The notes below the pieces were generated by a model. It saw only the letters and a list, made by a program, of their open reading frames with translations. It was not told where the DNA came from and ran no database searches. Positions 24,201 through 34,059 of a stretch of DNA of 64,000 nucleotides are shown piece after piece. The stretch is from NCBI RefSeq assembly GCF_026210795.1, contig NC_089445.1, positions 3,472,001 to 3,536,000 on the forward strand, given 5' to 3'. Each line of letters starts with the position of its first letter. The stretch's first letter is position 1. The translations under genes and the position numbers were made by a program. This DNA is from Rhizophagus irregularis (taxonomy: Eukaryota > Glomeromycota > Glomeromycetes > Glomerales > Glomeraceae).

Positions 24201-25818
24201 ACGTGTTAATTTTGAATCTCTATAAGGAATATGAGTGAACTTTCTTGATTCATCACCAAGAGCACTAATTACATTACCAAGGGCTAGTAAACCACCATTA
24301 ATTGCTATTCCTTCTTTTGCTCTATCACCTACGGCGTTAGTTCTCTTTAACTATCCAAGTAAAATATTTTATAAAAAAGATAAAAACAGATTATTAATTT
24401 CGATTACATAAAAAAATAATTATAAAAGATGAATAATTACCCCTTCTGAACCAGCCAAATCTACAAAATGAAATTTTGAAGCTACTTTTGATGTCAATGT
24501 TTTTTGTCTACTCTTTCTTTTTGAACCGGCTAAAGATTCTGCTGGTGAAACATCATTTTCTTTGTTTTCTTCTAAATTTTCTATTCTTGTTTGTTTCAGT
24601 ATTACGGAAAATATAGCGTGTGATCTTGAAGATACCATATTCATATCTGTCGAAGCGACAGTTCTACGTAGTGAACCCTTTTGTAATTGTCTAATAATAA
24701 AATAAAATTGCGTGTATTAAAAAATTATACATATATTTTAACAACGTACAAAAAAAAGGGCATACTCCAAGAGTTCGTCTAGGTCTGAAACTTGAACTTC
24801 TTTTACACCAGCCCAATATATTTGACCGTTTGCATCTTCTCTTATCATTAAATCACATTTTCCTTTTTTATTATTTTCTCTACTTTGTGGGTATAATAAG
24901 TCTTTAAAATCTTCATTATATAATTCTAAGAATGATACATAAACTTCAAATTCATAAGAAGGATTTTTTTCTTTTCGTTCGTGAAGGTCAGCAAATAATT
25001 TTCTTATGGCACGTGGAATGATTCCTAAAAAAAAATGACGTCATAAATTGATTATATTTTAGATGATCATATTAAATGATGCAAGAGAGAATTTGTATAA
25101 CAAACAATGGAACAATGGGATGAAAGAATATTTTACCTTGATGTTCGAGTGGAATATTTGAACCGTCTAAAGTTGTACCCATAGTATATGTTTTACCACT
25201 GCCAGTTTGACTAAAAAGTAGGTAAAAATAATTTTGTTTAATAAAAAAAATTATAAATAATAAATATATAATAAATATGAAAACTCTTTACTTACCCATA
25301 TGCTAAAATAGTGACATTATAGCTAATAAATAATTTAATGCATAAAATAAACAATGGTCGATAAAAAAGGTGATGTTTTCCAAAACAATTTGATGACTGT
25401 GGTTATTCTCCCGTCTCACCCTTCCACCAGTTTATCTATTAGTGGACTTGCGCAACCATGAAATACATCTTCTTGTTCAATATCCGAAGGAAATACATAA
25501 TCGAATGTAAAGGATTTATCGGTTCCAATGAGTATTTGTGGTGTTTCAGGTATTATTGTTAAACATTCACTACAATTTTGTAGTATTTCTTTGTTATTGA
25601 ATGGTCTTACTCTCAAAGCAACTCTATTTATTATAAGCAGAGGATGGAAATAAAAATAAGTTAGGAGATGAAACGAAAAATGCCAAGGATAAAAGGTGGA
25701 AGAAAATAAATAAGAATGTTAAAGAAATAGGAATAAAAAAGGAATTATTTAATTTTTTATAAAATTAAACTTTTTTTGGTTCAATTATTTATAGTTACCG
25801 TACGGAAGTTGAAGTCAT
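21250..25818 (-). CDS. Kinesin-4 family motor, copy C (frameshifted near the C-terminus)
   Basis: Exons are 25799-25818, 25420-25623, 25296-25322, 25137-25210, 24766-25024, 24441-24690 and a last exon from 24350. The motor reads through with P-loop GQTGSGKT and [10 protein letters not shown]. Switch II reads DLAGSEG instead of DLAGSER, replacing a highly conserved arginine. Exon 6 is the long 250-nt form with an 11-residue insertion (contains [11 protein letters not shown]), as in D. In the last exon a one-base deletion at about 21677 (ACACTGAAGC versus ACACCTGAAGC in B) sends the frame to a stop at 21549, giving about 1211 aa. The original C-terminal frame remains open at 21250-21636 and ends SEKNTA. 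It may be a truncated functional protein or an incipient pseudogene. Confidence 0.85.
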
Positions 25819-25835
25819 TTTTTTCTTGTGTATGT

Positions 25836-26090
25836 GCATACCGTCAGACCTCTATGTACCGATATCCTATGTACCAATAATTTCCTGTACCGATAAATTT
25901 TCCATGTCCCGTTTTACAATTAGCAAGAAAACCTATATTATATATACAGTAGTAACATGTACCATACTTTAGGTTACACTGATATTAATTCGGGCCAACA
26001 CTATAAATTTGGCCAGAGTTAACATAAAGGTTCTTCTGGCAAGAATTGGATTTTGGCCCGCATTATGATTCACTGATGCCTTTAAAAAAG
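25836..26090. mobile_element. TE-derived insertion directly upstream of kinesin C
   Basis: Equivalent of the insertion upstream of B. It opens with CGTCAGACCTCTATGTACCG and closes with CCCGCATTATGATTCACTGATG. Beyond it, homology to the kinesin D upstream region resumes (AATACAAGAGAA, GGGAAGAACAT). Confidence 0.5.
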
Positions 26091-26990
26091 CGAAATTTTT
26101 TTTTAAAAGGATTTGTATTTATAATACAAATGAAAATATATACAAGAGAATAAATAAATAAAGAGGAAAGGGAAGAACATCTTTTTGAGGAGATGAATTA
26201 TTTCAAAAGGCTCTTTTATTGAATAAAACACATATATATATACTATATATAGTTTGAATCTAAGAGGCGAAGAAAAAGAATTTAGGCAACTACTAATATA
26301 TACGTTTGGAATTTGGATTATAAAAAAGATAATAACAAAACATCGTAATTATTTATTAAAAAAAGTAGAAATTGATATATAGTATATACATTAAATAATT
26401 ATTAAAGAGAAATTTCGGTTTAAAAAAATTTTTTTTTTTTGTTCGTTATTCGAATAAATTCAATGATCACCTTCAATTTATAATATTTAATATAAATAAA
26501 TCAATTTTTTTATTTAAAATTGGATTATCACAGTACGTCAATTTATTAAATATTACGTATATTAACAGGTTCGCTTCATGTTTTACAATTGAACAGAAAA
26601 GGTGAAAGATGTTACATAAAATTAAAAAAGAGATAATTCGGACATTGAATTAAAAAAAAATTGTTTTTTTTTCATTAAATCAGTAACTCATGATATAAAC
26701 TATAATCTTTGAAAGATAATAATATAATACAGCTAGTTATATTCACCAAAATGATCATAATAGGATATCTTAATAGTTGGATCTAATTATAAAGTATTAA
26801 GAAAAAGAAAAGAAAGAAAAGAAACCGAAGAAACGGAGAAAAAATATAACAATAATCAACAAGAAGCAGTCATAATTAAGGGCGCAATTATTGACCTTAT
26901 GCAGATAATCCTTATATTCGAATTTTTCAGTATGATTAATAAAAGAATAAAAAAGAAAAATTTTTTATATTGCGTCCCGCGATATTCTTA
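26091..26990. other. AT-rich 5' flank shared with unit 1
   Basis: Collinear with 16100-16800. No gene seen. Confidence 0.4.
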
Positions 26991-27620
26991 AATCTCACTT
27001 TAATTCATCAATATGTTATTCGTCATTATAGGTACAGTTTTTGGGATATTAATAGCTTTACGAGCTAGAATTATTTTTCTAAGTTGTTACTTGTTAGTAT
27101 CGTTCCAAGTGAAATTACCAAGAGAGTACCACTATCGGCATATTCCATTGCTAACAAATATTCCTTCGAATTATCACCTTGATTTACTTTATAAAATTAT
27201 AAATAATTTTTGATTTTTTATATTATTATTTTTTTAATTTAACATACTCATGTGATACCATGAAAACGAACAATATTCTCAAGAGAGCTTACTTGGCGCT
27301 GAAGTTTTAGTTAAATAGAATTTTAATTAAACTATAATAATGTATTGTAAAGATAGAAAACATATGTAATAAATATAATATAATTACTTCATTGATAATT
27401 TATTTAATCGTGACATCGTTAAAATTAGAAAAAGATTTCAATGCTAATTATTTGTGAAAATCTTTCTCTCCAGTATGCACAATAAACCTTTCCGAAATAT
27501 CCGAACCAACTTCTTTAATATTATAAAAATGGATTTATAATATTAAAATAATTCTTTTAATAGCTTCTCCAATCAATTTAACCCAATCATTCAGTTTGTA
27601 TTATTAGTTATAATTTCTTA
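26990..27620 (-). pseudogene. TKL kinase pseudogene fragment (unit 2)
   Basis: Minus-strand remnants in correct order. LNDWVKLIGEAIKRII lies near 27550-27600. A glycine-loop-end piece follows near 27475. EYLLAMEYADSGTL lies near 27130-27170, matching [13 protein letters not shown] of the intact gene. LGNFTWNDTNK follows after a frameshift. Catalytic-loop and later exons are missing. The plus-strand ORF at 27013-27213 is its antisense shadow. Confidence 0.65.
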
Positions 27621-27634
27621 AGCGAGTTTATTAC

Positions 27635-27834
27635 AGTCAGACCTCTATATATAATTGCACTCTCCATAATTGCACCCACTATGTATACCCGCTCTAAATG
27701 CACCCTCTGGTTCGGTCCCAAGCTTATATGATCTCTAATTATTTTACCTCTATAAATGCACACCCTCTTTAAATGCACTATTTTGAAAATTATGCATATG
27801 GTTCCAAGGGTGTGCAATTATGGAGGTCTGACTG
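27635..27834. mobile_element. Tc1/mariner-type MITE with TA duplication and preserved empty site
   Basis: A 200-bp element beginning CAGTCAGACCTCTATATATA and ending ATTATGGAGGTCTGACTG, flanked by TA at 27633-27634 and 27835-27836. The sister locus in unit 1 (about 17521-17545) reads GAGTTTATTATTTGGAG with a single TA and no element, an exact empty site. Interior words such as AAATGCACCCTCT and AAATGCACACCCTCT repeat. The ORF at 27608-27817 lies inside and is not a gene. Confidence 0.9.
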
Positions 27835-28873
27835 TATTTGGAGACATATCAAAAATAATAAAACTTTTGACAATTAAAAAATTCAAATTGCAAATTGCAA
27901 GTATAACTTTATATATATAATCTAACGCATCTCATTTACATGTTGGTCGACATGTCGACAGATCTGTTTATATTTATTAATTAGATTTCACTTATTACAA
28001 TTTTGATTTAATTAATCATTTTAAAGAAAAAGCTGCTAACACAACTTTTTATAAAATATTTTTTTTTGTAAAGGTGAATTCATCTCAACACAATTCAATG
28101 AAATGGAGTTTGATAATTTTCATATTGGTAGAACGCAAGATGGTAAAATGACATATTCGTACTATAACTTCAGTATGATGAATATATAAATTTCTGTGTA
28201 TCGCGTTATATCAGAATAATCTCTTTATTTTTGTGAATATGGGTTTACTTCATTATAAAATAGTGTGGTGTAATTACATTTAAATAACTGATAAATAAAC
28301 TTAAGTTAGGGATAATTATTATACATCCGAAGAAATAATTTGCGCAAATTATCCGCGAATGAATACTCCGAGAGTCGACTAGATATTTTCATACGCGTTT
28401 TTTATGATAATTACAATTTATCTGTTATAAGATAACATTCGCTATTTTAACGTTTTATTAAAATATACTTGTTTCCATTTTTATTTAATAAGTAAAATCG
28501 ATTACATATGAAAAACTTGTACATGTTTATCTTTCACGGTTTACTCTCTGTATTTCAGTTATATCCACATTACCCGTTTATCATTCACGGATCGATTCAC
28601 TCACTATTAAAAGTTGCACACTTTGGTGCGTTTTGTAAAATTGCAAATATAAACTACTATACGTGCTTCAATACGTAAATTACATTAGCATAGCATATGC
28701 CTCTTTTATAATTTATATATATTTGTATTCATTATCATAAGAATAATTACATGAGATAAATAATAATCTAATAAACGATTTTTTATTAATTTTAAGAACA
28801 GTATCATTGTATTTACGATCTTATAATTTTATAAATAATAATTAATTTACATATTTGCAATTTTTAATGAATT
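27835..28873. other. Intergenic with possible short coding relic
   Basis: Around 28070-28187 the plus strand reads GEFISTQFNEMEFDNFHIGR and continues to SYYNFSMMNI and a stop. This is coding-like, but without a start or recognised family. From about 28600 the sequence aligns with unit 1 (17800-18050). No other feature is seen. Confidence 0.3.
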
Positions 28874-31340
28874 TTATAAATCATGAAGTGTTTCTAACTT
28901 ATTTTGTGCATTTTGATTTCCTTGTCTAGCTAATTGTTCATACCAATAAATTGCTTTATTTATATCTTTTGTAATTCCTTTTCCATATTCATACATTAAA
29001 GCAAGATTATATTGTGCCATTTCATTTCCTAGGTTTGCTGTTTTTTGATATAACTCAAATGCTTTTTGCTTATCAATTTTAGTTCCAATACCTTCATCAT
29101 AACAATATCCTAATGAAGTTATTCCCTTTGAATATCTTCTTTCAGCTGATTGCTTAAAGAATTTAAAAGCTTTATTATAATCTATTTTAACGCCAATTCC
29201 ATTTTTATAACAATTACCAAGATTATGTATTGCTATGATGTTCCCATTATTTGCAGCTTTTTCATACCAATAAAGAGCCTTCTTTAAATCTTTTTCAATT
29301 CCTATTCCTTTTTCATAACTATAACCAATTTCTAATTGTCCCACTGCATAATTTTTATTAGCCACTTCTTCATAATATTTAAAAGATAATTTTTTATTTT
29401 TTATAGCCCCATATCCATAAAAATAACAATCACCAACAAAAAGTTGTGCTAATACATGATTTTTTTTTGATGCATTGATAAACAAATCAAATGCTTTCTC
29501 ATTATTTTTACTTGTTACAATTCCATGAAAATTAAAATATCCAAGTAAACAAATAGAATCTGAACTAACTTGATTATTCAATAACCAATTGTAAATTTCC
29601 TGTGAACTAGCCTTACAATTATTAAAATGTTCAATAACTTGCAACTTTTCTAATTCGGGATTATCATTTCCATCATTTTTTAATTTATAAATAAAATCAT
29701 TTATTTCACCAACAATCATATTAAAGTCTTTTTCAGTTGGAAGATCTTCTTGTTTACTTGAGATTGCAGTTGGAAGATCTACTTGTTTACTTGAGATTGC
29801 AGTTGGAAGATCTTCTTGTTTACTTGAGATTGCAGTTGGAAGGTCTACTTGTTTACTTGAGATTGCAATAGAATTAATTTCTTCTGTATTCATTTCCATT
29901 TTGTCAAAGTTTTGAATAAGTTGAGATAATTCTCCTTGTGATTGTAAATTATTAGTACTTAAAGAAGTCGCCTCATTAGGTTCTTGTTTAACTGATATCT
30001 GATGGTCTTCTGAAGTCACCTCATTAGGTTCTTGTTTAACTGATAGTATCTGATGAGTCGCCCCATTGAGTTCTTGTTTAACTGATATTATATTTGATTT
30101 GATCATTAGTGCATTTAGCCAATCAACTACTTTATATATGATTGGACGATTATCAGGTTCTCCATCCCAACATTCTGAGAATAAATGTAATTAAAGATAA
30201 ATTTAATTTATATTTAGATATTTTTTCAGTTAAAAAATTTACTTACTAGTATAAATTTTACATATTCTTCAGGAGTATCGGGAACAACTGTTTCTCGAAA
30301 ACCTTGTGAAATATCATAAATTAAACCAACATCATATAACCCATCAACAGAAAAGGGAGGTTGCCCGCTAGATATTTCCCATAATAATACTCCAACACTG
30401 TAAACATCGCTTTTTTCATTTAATGAATAAACTTGTGTTTGGTTATTATTATTTCTTCTCCTGATAAAGCTTTTTGGGTCAACATAAGGAATCACCCCAA
30501 ATAATTTGGACTGAAAATTTGATGACATCCCGATTCTCTTTGATAATCCAAAATCTGCCAATTTGATCACGTTTTGGTGAACTAATATATTATCAGAGTG
30601 CTAATAAAAAATGTATATATGAAATAAATAATGTGAATATGATATTATTAACAATCAATTTGAAAGAATAATGATTAAGTTACCAGGTCACGGTGGATAA
30701 TCTTTTCTTTATGTAAGCATGATACAGCGCAAGCTAACTGGTATGCCATATTATATTTGTCGTCCCAAGTAAGGTTAGTGAAGTTTTTTTTTAAGTAACT
30801 TCGCAGACTACCACTATTAGCATATTCCATTACTAACATATAATTATTATTAATATGATAATCTAAAGAAAAAAGGAAACGTTCATTAGAATCATTTTTA
30901 TGAATAAAATTCATAATATATATTAATTAATTAGGTATCATTATAATACCTGCTGATTCGAATTTTGTTATTCCATGGCAACGAATAATATTATCATGAT
31001 AATCGACTTCTCGTTGAATTTTTAACTATATAAATTTAAATTTTAATAAATAAATATTACAATGATAAAAAGAGATGTCTTTATTCAAAATTACCTCACA
31101 AACAATTTCTTTTACGGTGACATTGTCAAGACTAAAAAAAGATTTTAACGCAAAACATTTTCCTAAATTTTTCCAATTTGCGCTGTACACTTTTCCGAAA
31201 CCTCCGGTACCAATTTCTTGAAAGTTGCTAAATTCTTTATATTCATAATATTTTATATGTTCTTTATCAACAGCTTCTTCAATCCAATTAATCCATTCAT
31301 TTTTATTCTCCGTATCATGCATTTTGATATTATCAGACAT
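28874..31340 (-). CDS. TKL kinase-Sel1 repeat protein (unit 2, one-base frameshift between the parts)
   Basis: Probable signalling kinase fused to Sel1 (TPR-like) scaffolding repeats. Exons are 31095-31340, 30950-31025, 30684-30862, 30247-30600 and 28874-30174. The kinase shows glycine loop GTGGFG, ALK lysine, catalytic HRDLHSDN, DFG, and VDPK where most kinases have APE. Exon 5 opens with the kinase end ([11 protein letters not shown]). A linker follows with three (I/L)SVKQE motifs and four copies of an 11-residue AISSKQxDLPT unit, then about six Sel1 repeats (for example [20 protein letters not shown]). Exon 4 lacks one base near 30255 relative to the copy at 45 kb (GTAAAATTT versus GTTAAAATTT), so normal splicing puts the Sel1 part out of frame. 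It may be an early pseudogene, a kinase-only protein or a sequencing error. Confidence 0.85.
29743..29870 (-). repeat. 33-bp coding minisatellite in the kinase-Sel1 linker
   Basis: About four tandem copies of a 33-bp unit (GTTGGAAGATCTtCTTGTTT + ACTTGAGATTGCA on the plus strand), alternating GATCTTC and GATCTAC or GGTCTAC variants. They are translated as [11 protein letters not shown] or [11 protein letters not shown]. The unit is a multiple of three, so copy-number changes would keep the frame. Confidence 0.8.
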
Positions 31341-32896
31341 CTTGAATAATAATAATTTGACAGAATAATTTAAAAACGAGAGTTTGAACGATTAAGAGTT
31401 GTAAAATATTTTTTTGTGTAAATGGTCTATTTTAAGTATCTTATGCAATTTATTTTCCGATAGTCGCACAGCGTCACAGATTTGTATCATCATAAATAAA
31501 ATTAATCAAAGTAAATGACTAAAAAAAAAATTACAATTATATTCGTTAAATTTGGTTAAAACGTAAAATAATTAGTAATTGGTTAGTTACAAACTTACAT
31601 TTAAAATAAAAATTGGACTATCCGCAAAGACCATTGGCTAGCTAATGATAAAGATGCACCAATTGAAAAAACTTTAATTATGAATACCAATTGAATTTAT
31701 AGTCTATAAAAAAATATTTTTTATATAAACATAATCCTGGTTTTTATAACTTCTACTTTTAAATTTCATTACCAAAGCAAGTTACTAGCTTGGCTAGCGC
31801 CCAGCCAACCATACATATATGAAATATGCAGTACCAAAAGCGATATACTCCGGCCAGCATTACGGAATTAAGAAATTAACTATGTGACATACTGACAGAT
31901 ATAAAGACAGGATTTTAGTCTTAACGTACGCATCATGTGTACGATCCTCATTGAAATTACAATGTAATACTAGAATTTTGTTTTATTAAATTAATGGATG
32001 AACTGATTTGATCAAGACTATAATCAATTGCTACATTGGTTCAACACACTCAGTAATATTTAAGGAAGAAAAAATTCCATTATCTGTAATACAACAAAAA
32101 AGAAAACTATTCTAATGGGCTATAAAAAGGAAATAATGTTATTAAAATTTAGCTGATAACGACCTCATTGTATAAGACGTACATACGACTACAATGCTAG
32201 CTAAAAAATGCACCAAATAGGATTTGAGTTAGAATGTCATTTTAGATTATCTTCACACCTAGACACGCCTAAATCTACATAATCACATACTATTAACTGT
32301 ACCTAATAATCTAAGCGCAAGAAATATGAAATATGTAAAAATAATGCTAGTTAGATTTGTAATTCCCGCTCAAAAGTTAAATGCGATTGCCTTTATAAGA
32401 AATAAATAATGTTTAATTTTTTTTCTTTTTCTTTTGTCTTTATAATTAGTAAATAGTTATGTTTATATATATATATATATTAATATGTATAGAAATAAAT
32501 CATATCGAACTTATAAAATTTATTTAATTTGTTTTATTATAATACGCGTCTTTTTTTTATTTAGTTTTCACGGAATTTGGTCCTAAATAAGTTGTGTTGC
32601 AGCCTTGTAGGTATATTTATAGCGGATTTTTTATATTTGTTCAATATTAATTGATGGTTTAATTAATATTATTTTAAAAAAAAAATTTCTTTGAGAAAAC
32701 GCAAAAATTTTCTCAGATAAAGTTATATGTATAACTTTAAAAATCAAGACGTGTACTGCATCCAAAGGATGCGTAAGATAATACTGTATCTTACACGTTA
32801 AGAATGCTCTCATTTTAAATTCCAATTTTTTAATTAATGTTATACATATATAATAAATTATATTATGTATAATATAACCGAACTTTTAGTCTCAGT
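31341..32896. other. Intergenic; boundary repeat copy 3 at 32706-32810
   Basis: No gene supported. Near 31925 and 32706-32810 there are GTACG/AAGAATGCTCTC words related to the duplication-unit repeat at 10882 and 20688 (AAAATTTTCTCAGATAAAG). CTCCGGCCAGCATTACGGAATT near 31850 belongs to a GGCCAGnATTA word family also seen near 7720 and 47950. The ORF at 32631-32825 has no recognisable content. Confidence 0.45.
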
Positions 32897-33316
32897 TATC
32901 ACCAATATTCAGATATCTCTTTGTTGAATGGTGACCCATTTGGCGTGAATAATATAGTAAGGTTTGTATCTTTTAACATGGGCTTTTAATATGTAAAGAA
33001 AGTTAACAGATATAAAAAGCAAGCAACATGAACAAGATAATTCTCAGCAGCTTTTTAGAGGGGGCACTAATTCAGGTTTAAATTGCTTAGCAATTTCTCT
33101 AACAAGACGTTGAAATGGTAATTTCAGATGGTTGAGATAAAAATTCATTCCCAAAATGTTTATTATTATAAACAAAAACCTTATTTTCTTTCTGTTAGAT
33201 AATTTAGGTATTTGTAAATAAACAACCATTCCAGATGTGACGGTTACATAATAAAATTTTTTATCCCCTGATTTTGCAAAGTTTATCGAATTTAGTTTCA
33301 TTGTTCTTTTATCCAA
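32897..33316 (-). pseudogene. Histone H3 pseudogene
   Basis: The minus strand contains LKLPFQRLVREIAKQFKPEL (about 33075-33135), which is the alpha-1/alpha-2 region of histone H3 with few changes. In shifted frames downstream come KAAENYLV (H3 QEAAEAYLV), DTNLT, and IHAKWVTIQQRDI (H3 IHAKRVTIMPKDI) followed by a stop near 32900. Upstream, SGDKKFYYVTV and SGMVVYLQI align weakly to the H3 stretch before alpha-N. At least two frameshifts, missing segments and a stop inside the C-terminal helix rule out a functional H3. The open frame at 33044-33316 covers only part. Order and identity make the H3 origin firm. Confidence 0.8.
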
Positions 33317-34059
33317 AAATCAGTTATTTGGTTGGTAAATTGATATGCTGACAATTTAAATCTTTAACGTACAATATGTTTGTAGTAAAATGGTAATGTT
33401 ATAATAAGGTTATTATGTATGCAGTACAATCAATACAATCAATATTATCCGTACTTTTGTCATTAAAACATCCCGTACGTTTTTGTTTCTTTTTTATTAT
33501 ATTATTGTTATTATTTCACTTACTAAAAAAATTAATGGATAACAGAATATCGCATCGCGTTAATTGTTATCGATCAATAAAAAAAGGAAAAAAAAAAACT
33601 GAATTGGTCAAAAAAAAAAAAAAAAAAAAAGAACTAGTAATTGGTCAAAAAGGAAAAAAAATTGGTCTGAAAAAAAATCAAATCATTGAAAATTTTTTTG
33701 AAAAAACAAATTAGTCCTTATAACCTCAAAAAAACCTATATTACATGGATTTTTTCCCTGAAAAAATACCTCATCTATTTTCTAAATATTTTTTTTCGGT
33801 AGTTGAAGAGTAATAAGAAAGAAGTAAGGAAAAAAAGGAGAAAAGGGATAAAAAAAAAAATAATAATAATAAAATAAATAATAAGTACACATATATCTAC
33901 AATAACAATTTTTTTACAGTATGAACAAAGAAAGGAAAAAGTTTCTAAATTTTCAATGTCTCAAGAGATTTATTAACCAATAAGAATTAGTCTATAAAGA
34001 TATTAAATTTCAGGTGACCTTCTCGCCTTACACTGGTGACACTGGCGACATTGGCGACA
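33317..34059. other. Low-complexity intergenic, 3' flank of kinesin D
   Basis: Poly-A-rich sequence at 33570-33700 creates a lysine-rich plus-strand ORF (33415-33714) that I do not regard as a gene. From about 33900 the sequence aligns with the 3' flanks of B and C (GAAAAAGTTTCTAAATTTT). It also contains bases homologous to the end of the B and C coding tails (about 34010-34060). Confidence 0.5.

Noticed and set aside
27608-27817. 69-aa minus-strand ORF
   Set aside because: Lies inside a MITE absent from the sister locus.
28874-30106. Sel1 repeat protein as a stand-alone gene starting at 30106
   Set aside because: The ATG lies inside exon 5 just after the kinase end ([11 protein letters not shown]), and the 45-kb copy shows it belongs to the kinase gene. 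Retained only as a possible consequence of the frameshift.
33415-33714. Plus-strand 99-aa ORF rich in lysine
   Set aside because: Produced by poly-A runs; no homologue-like pattern, and the start region is low complexity.
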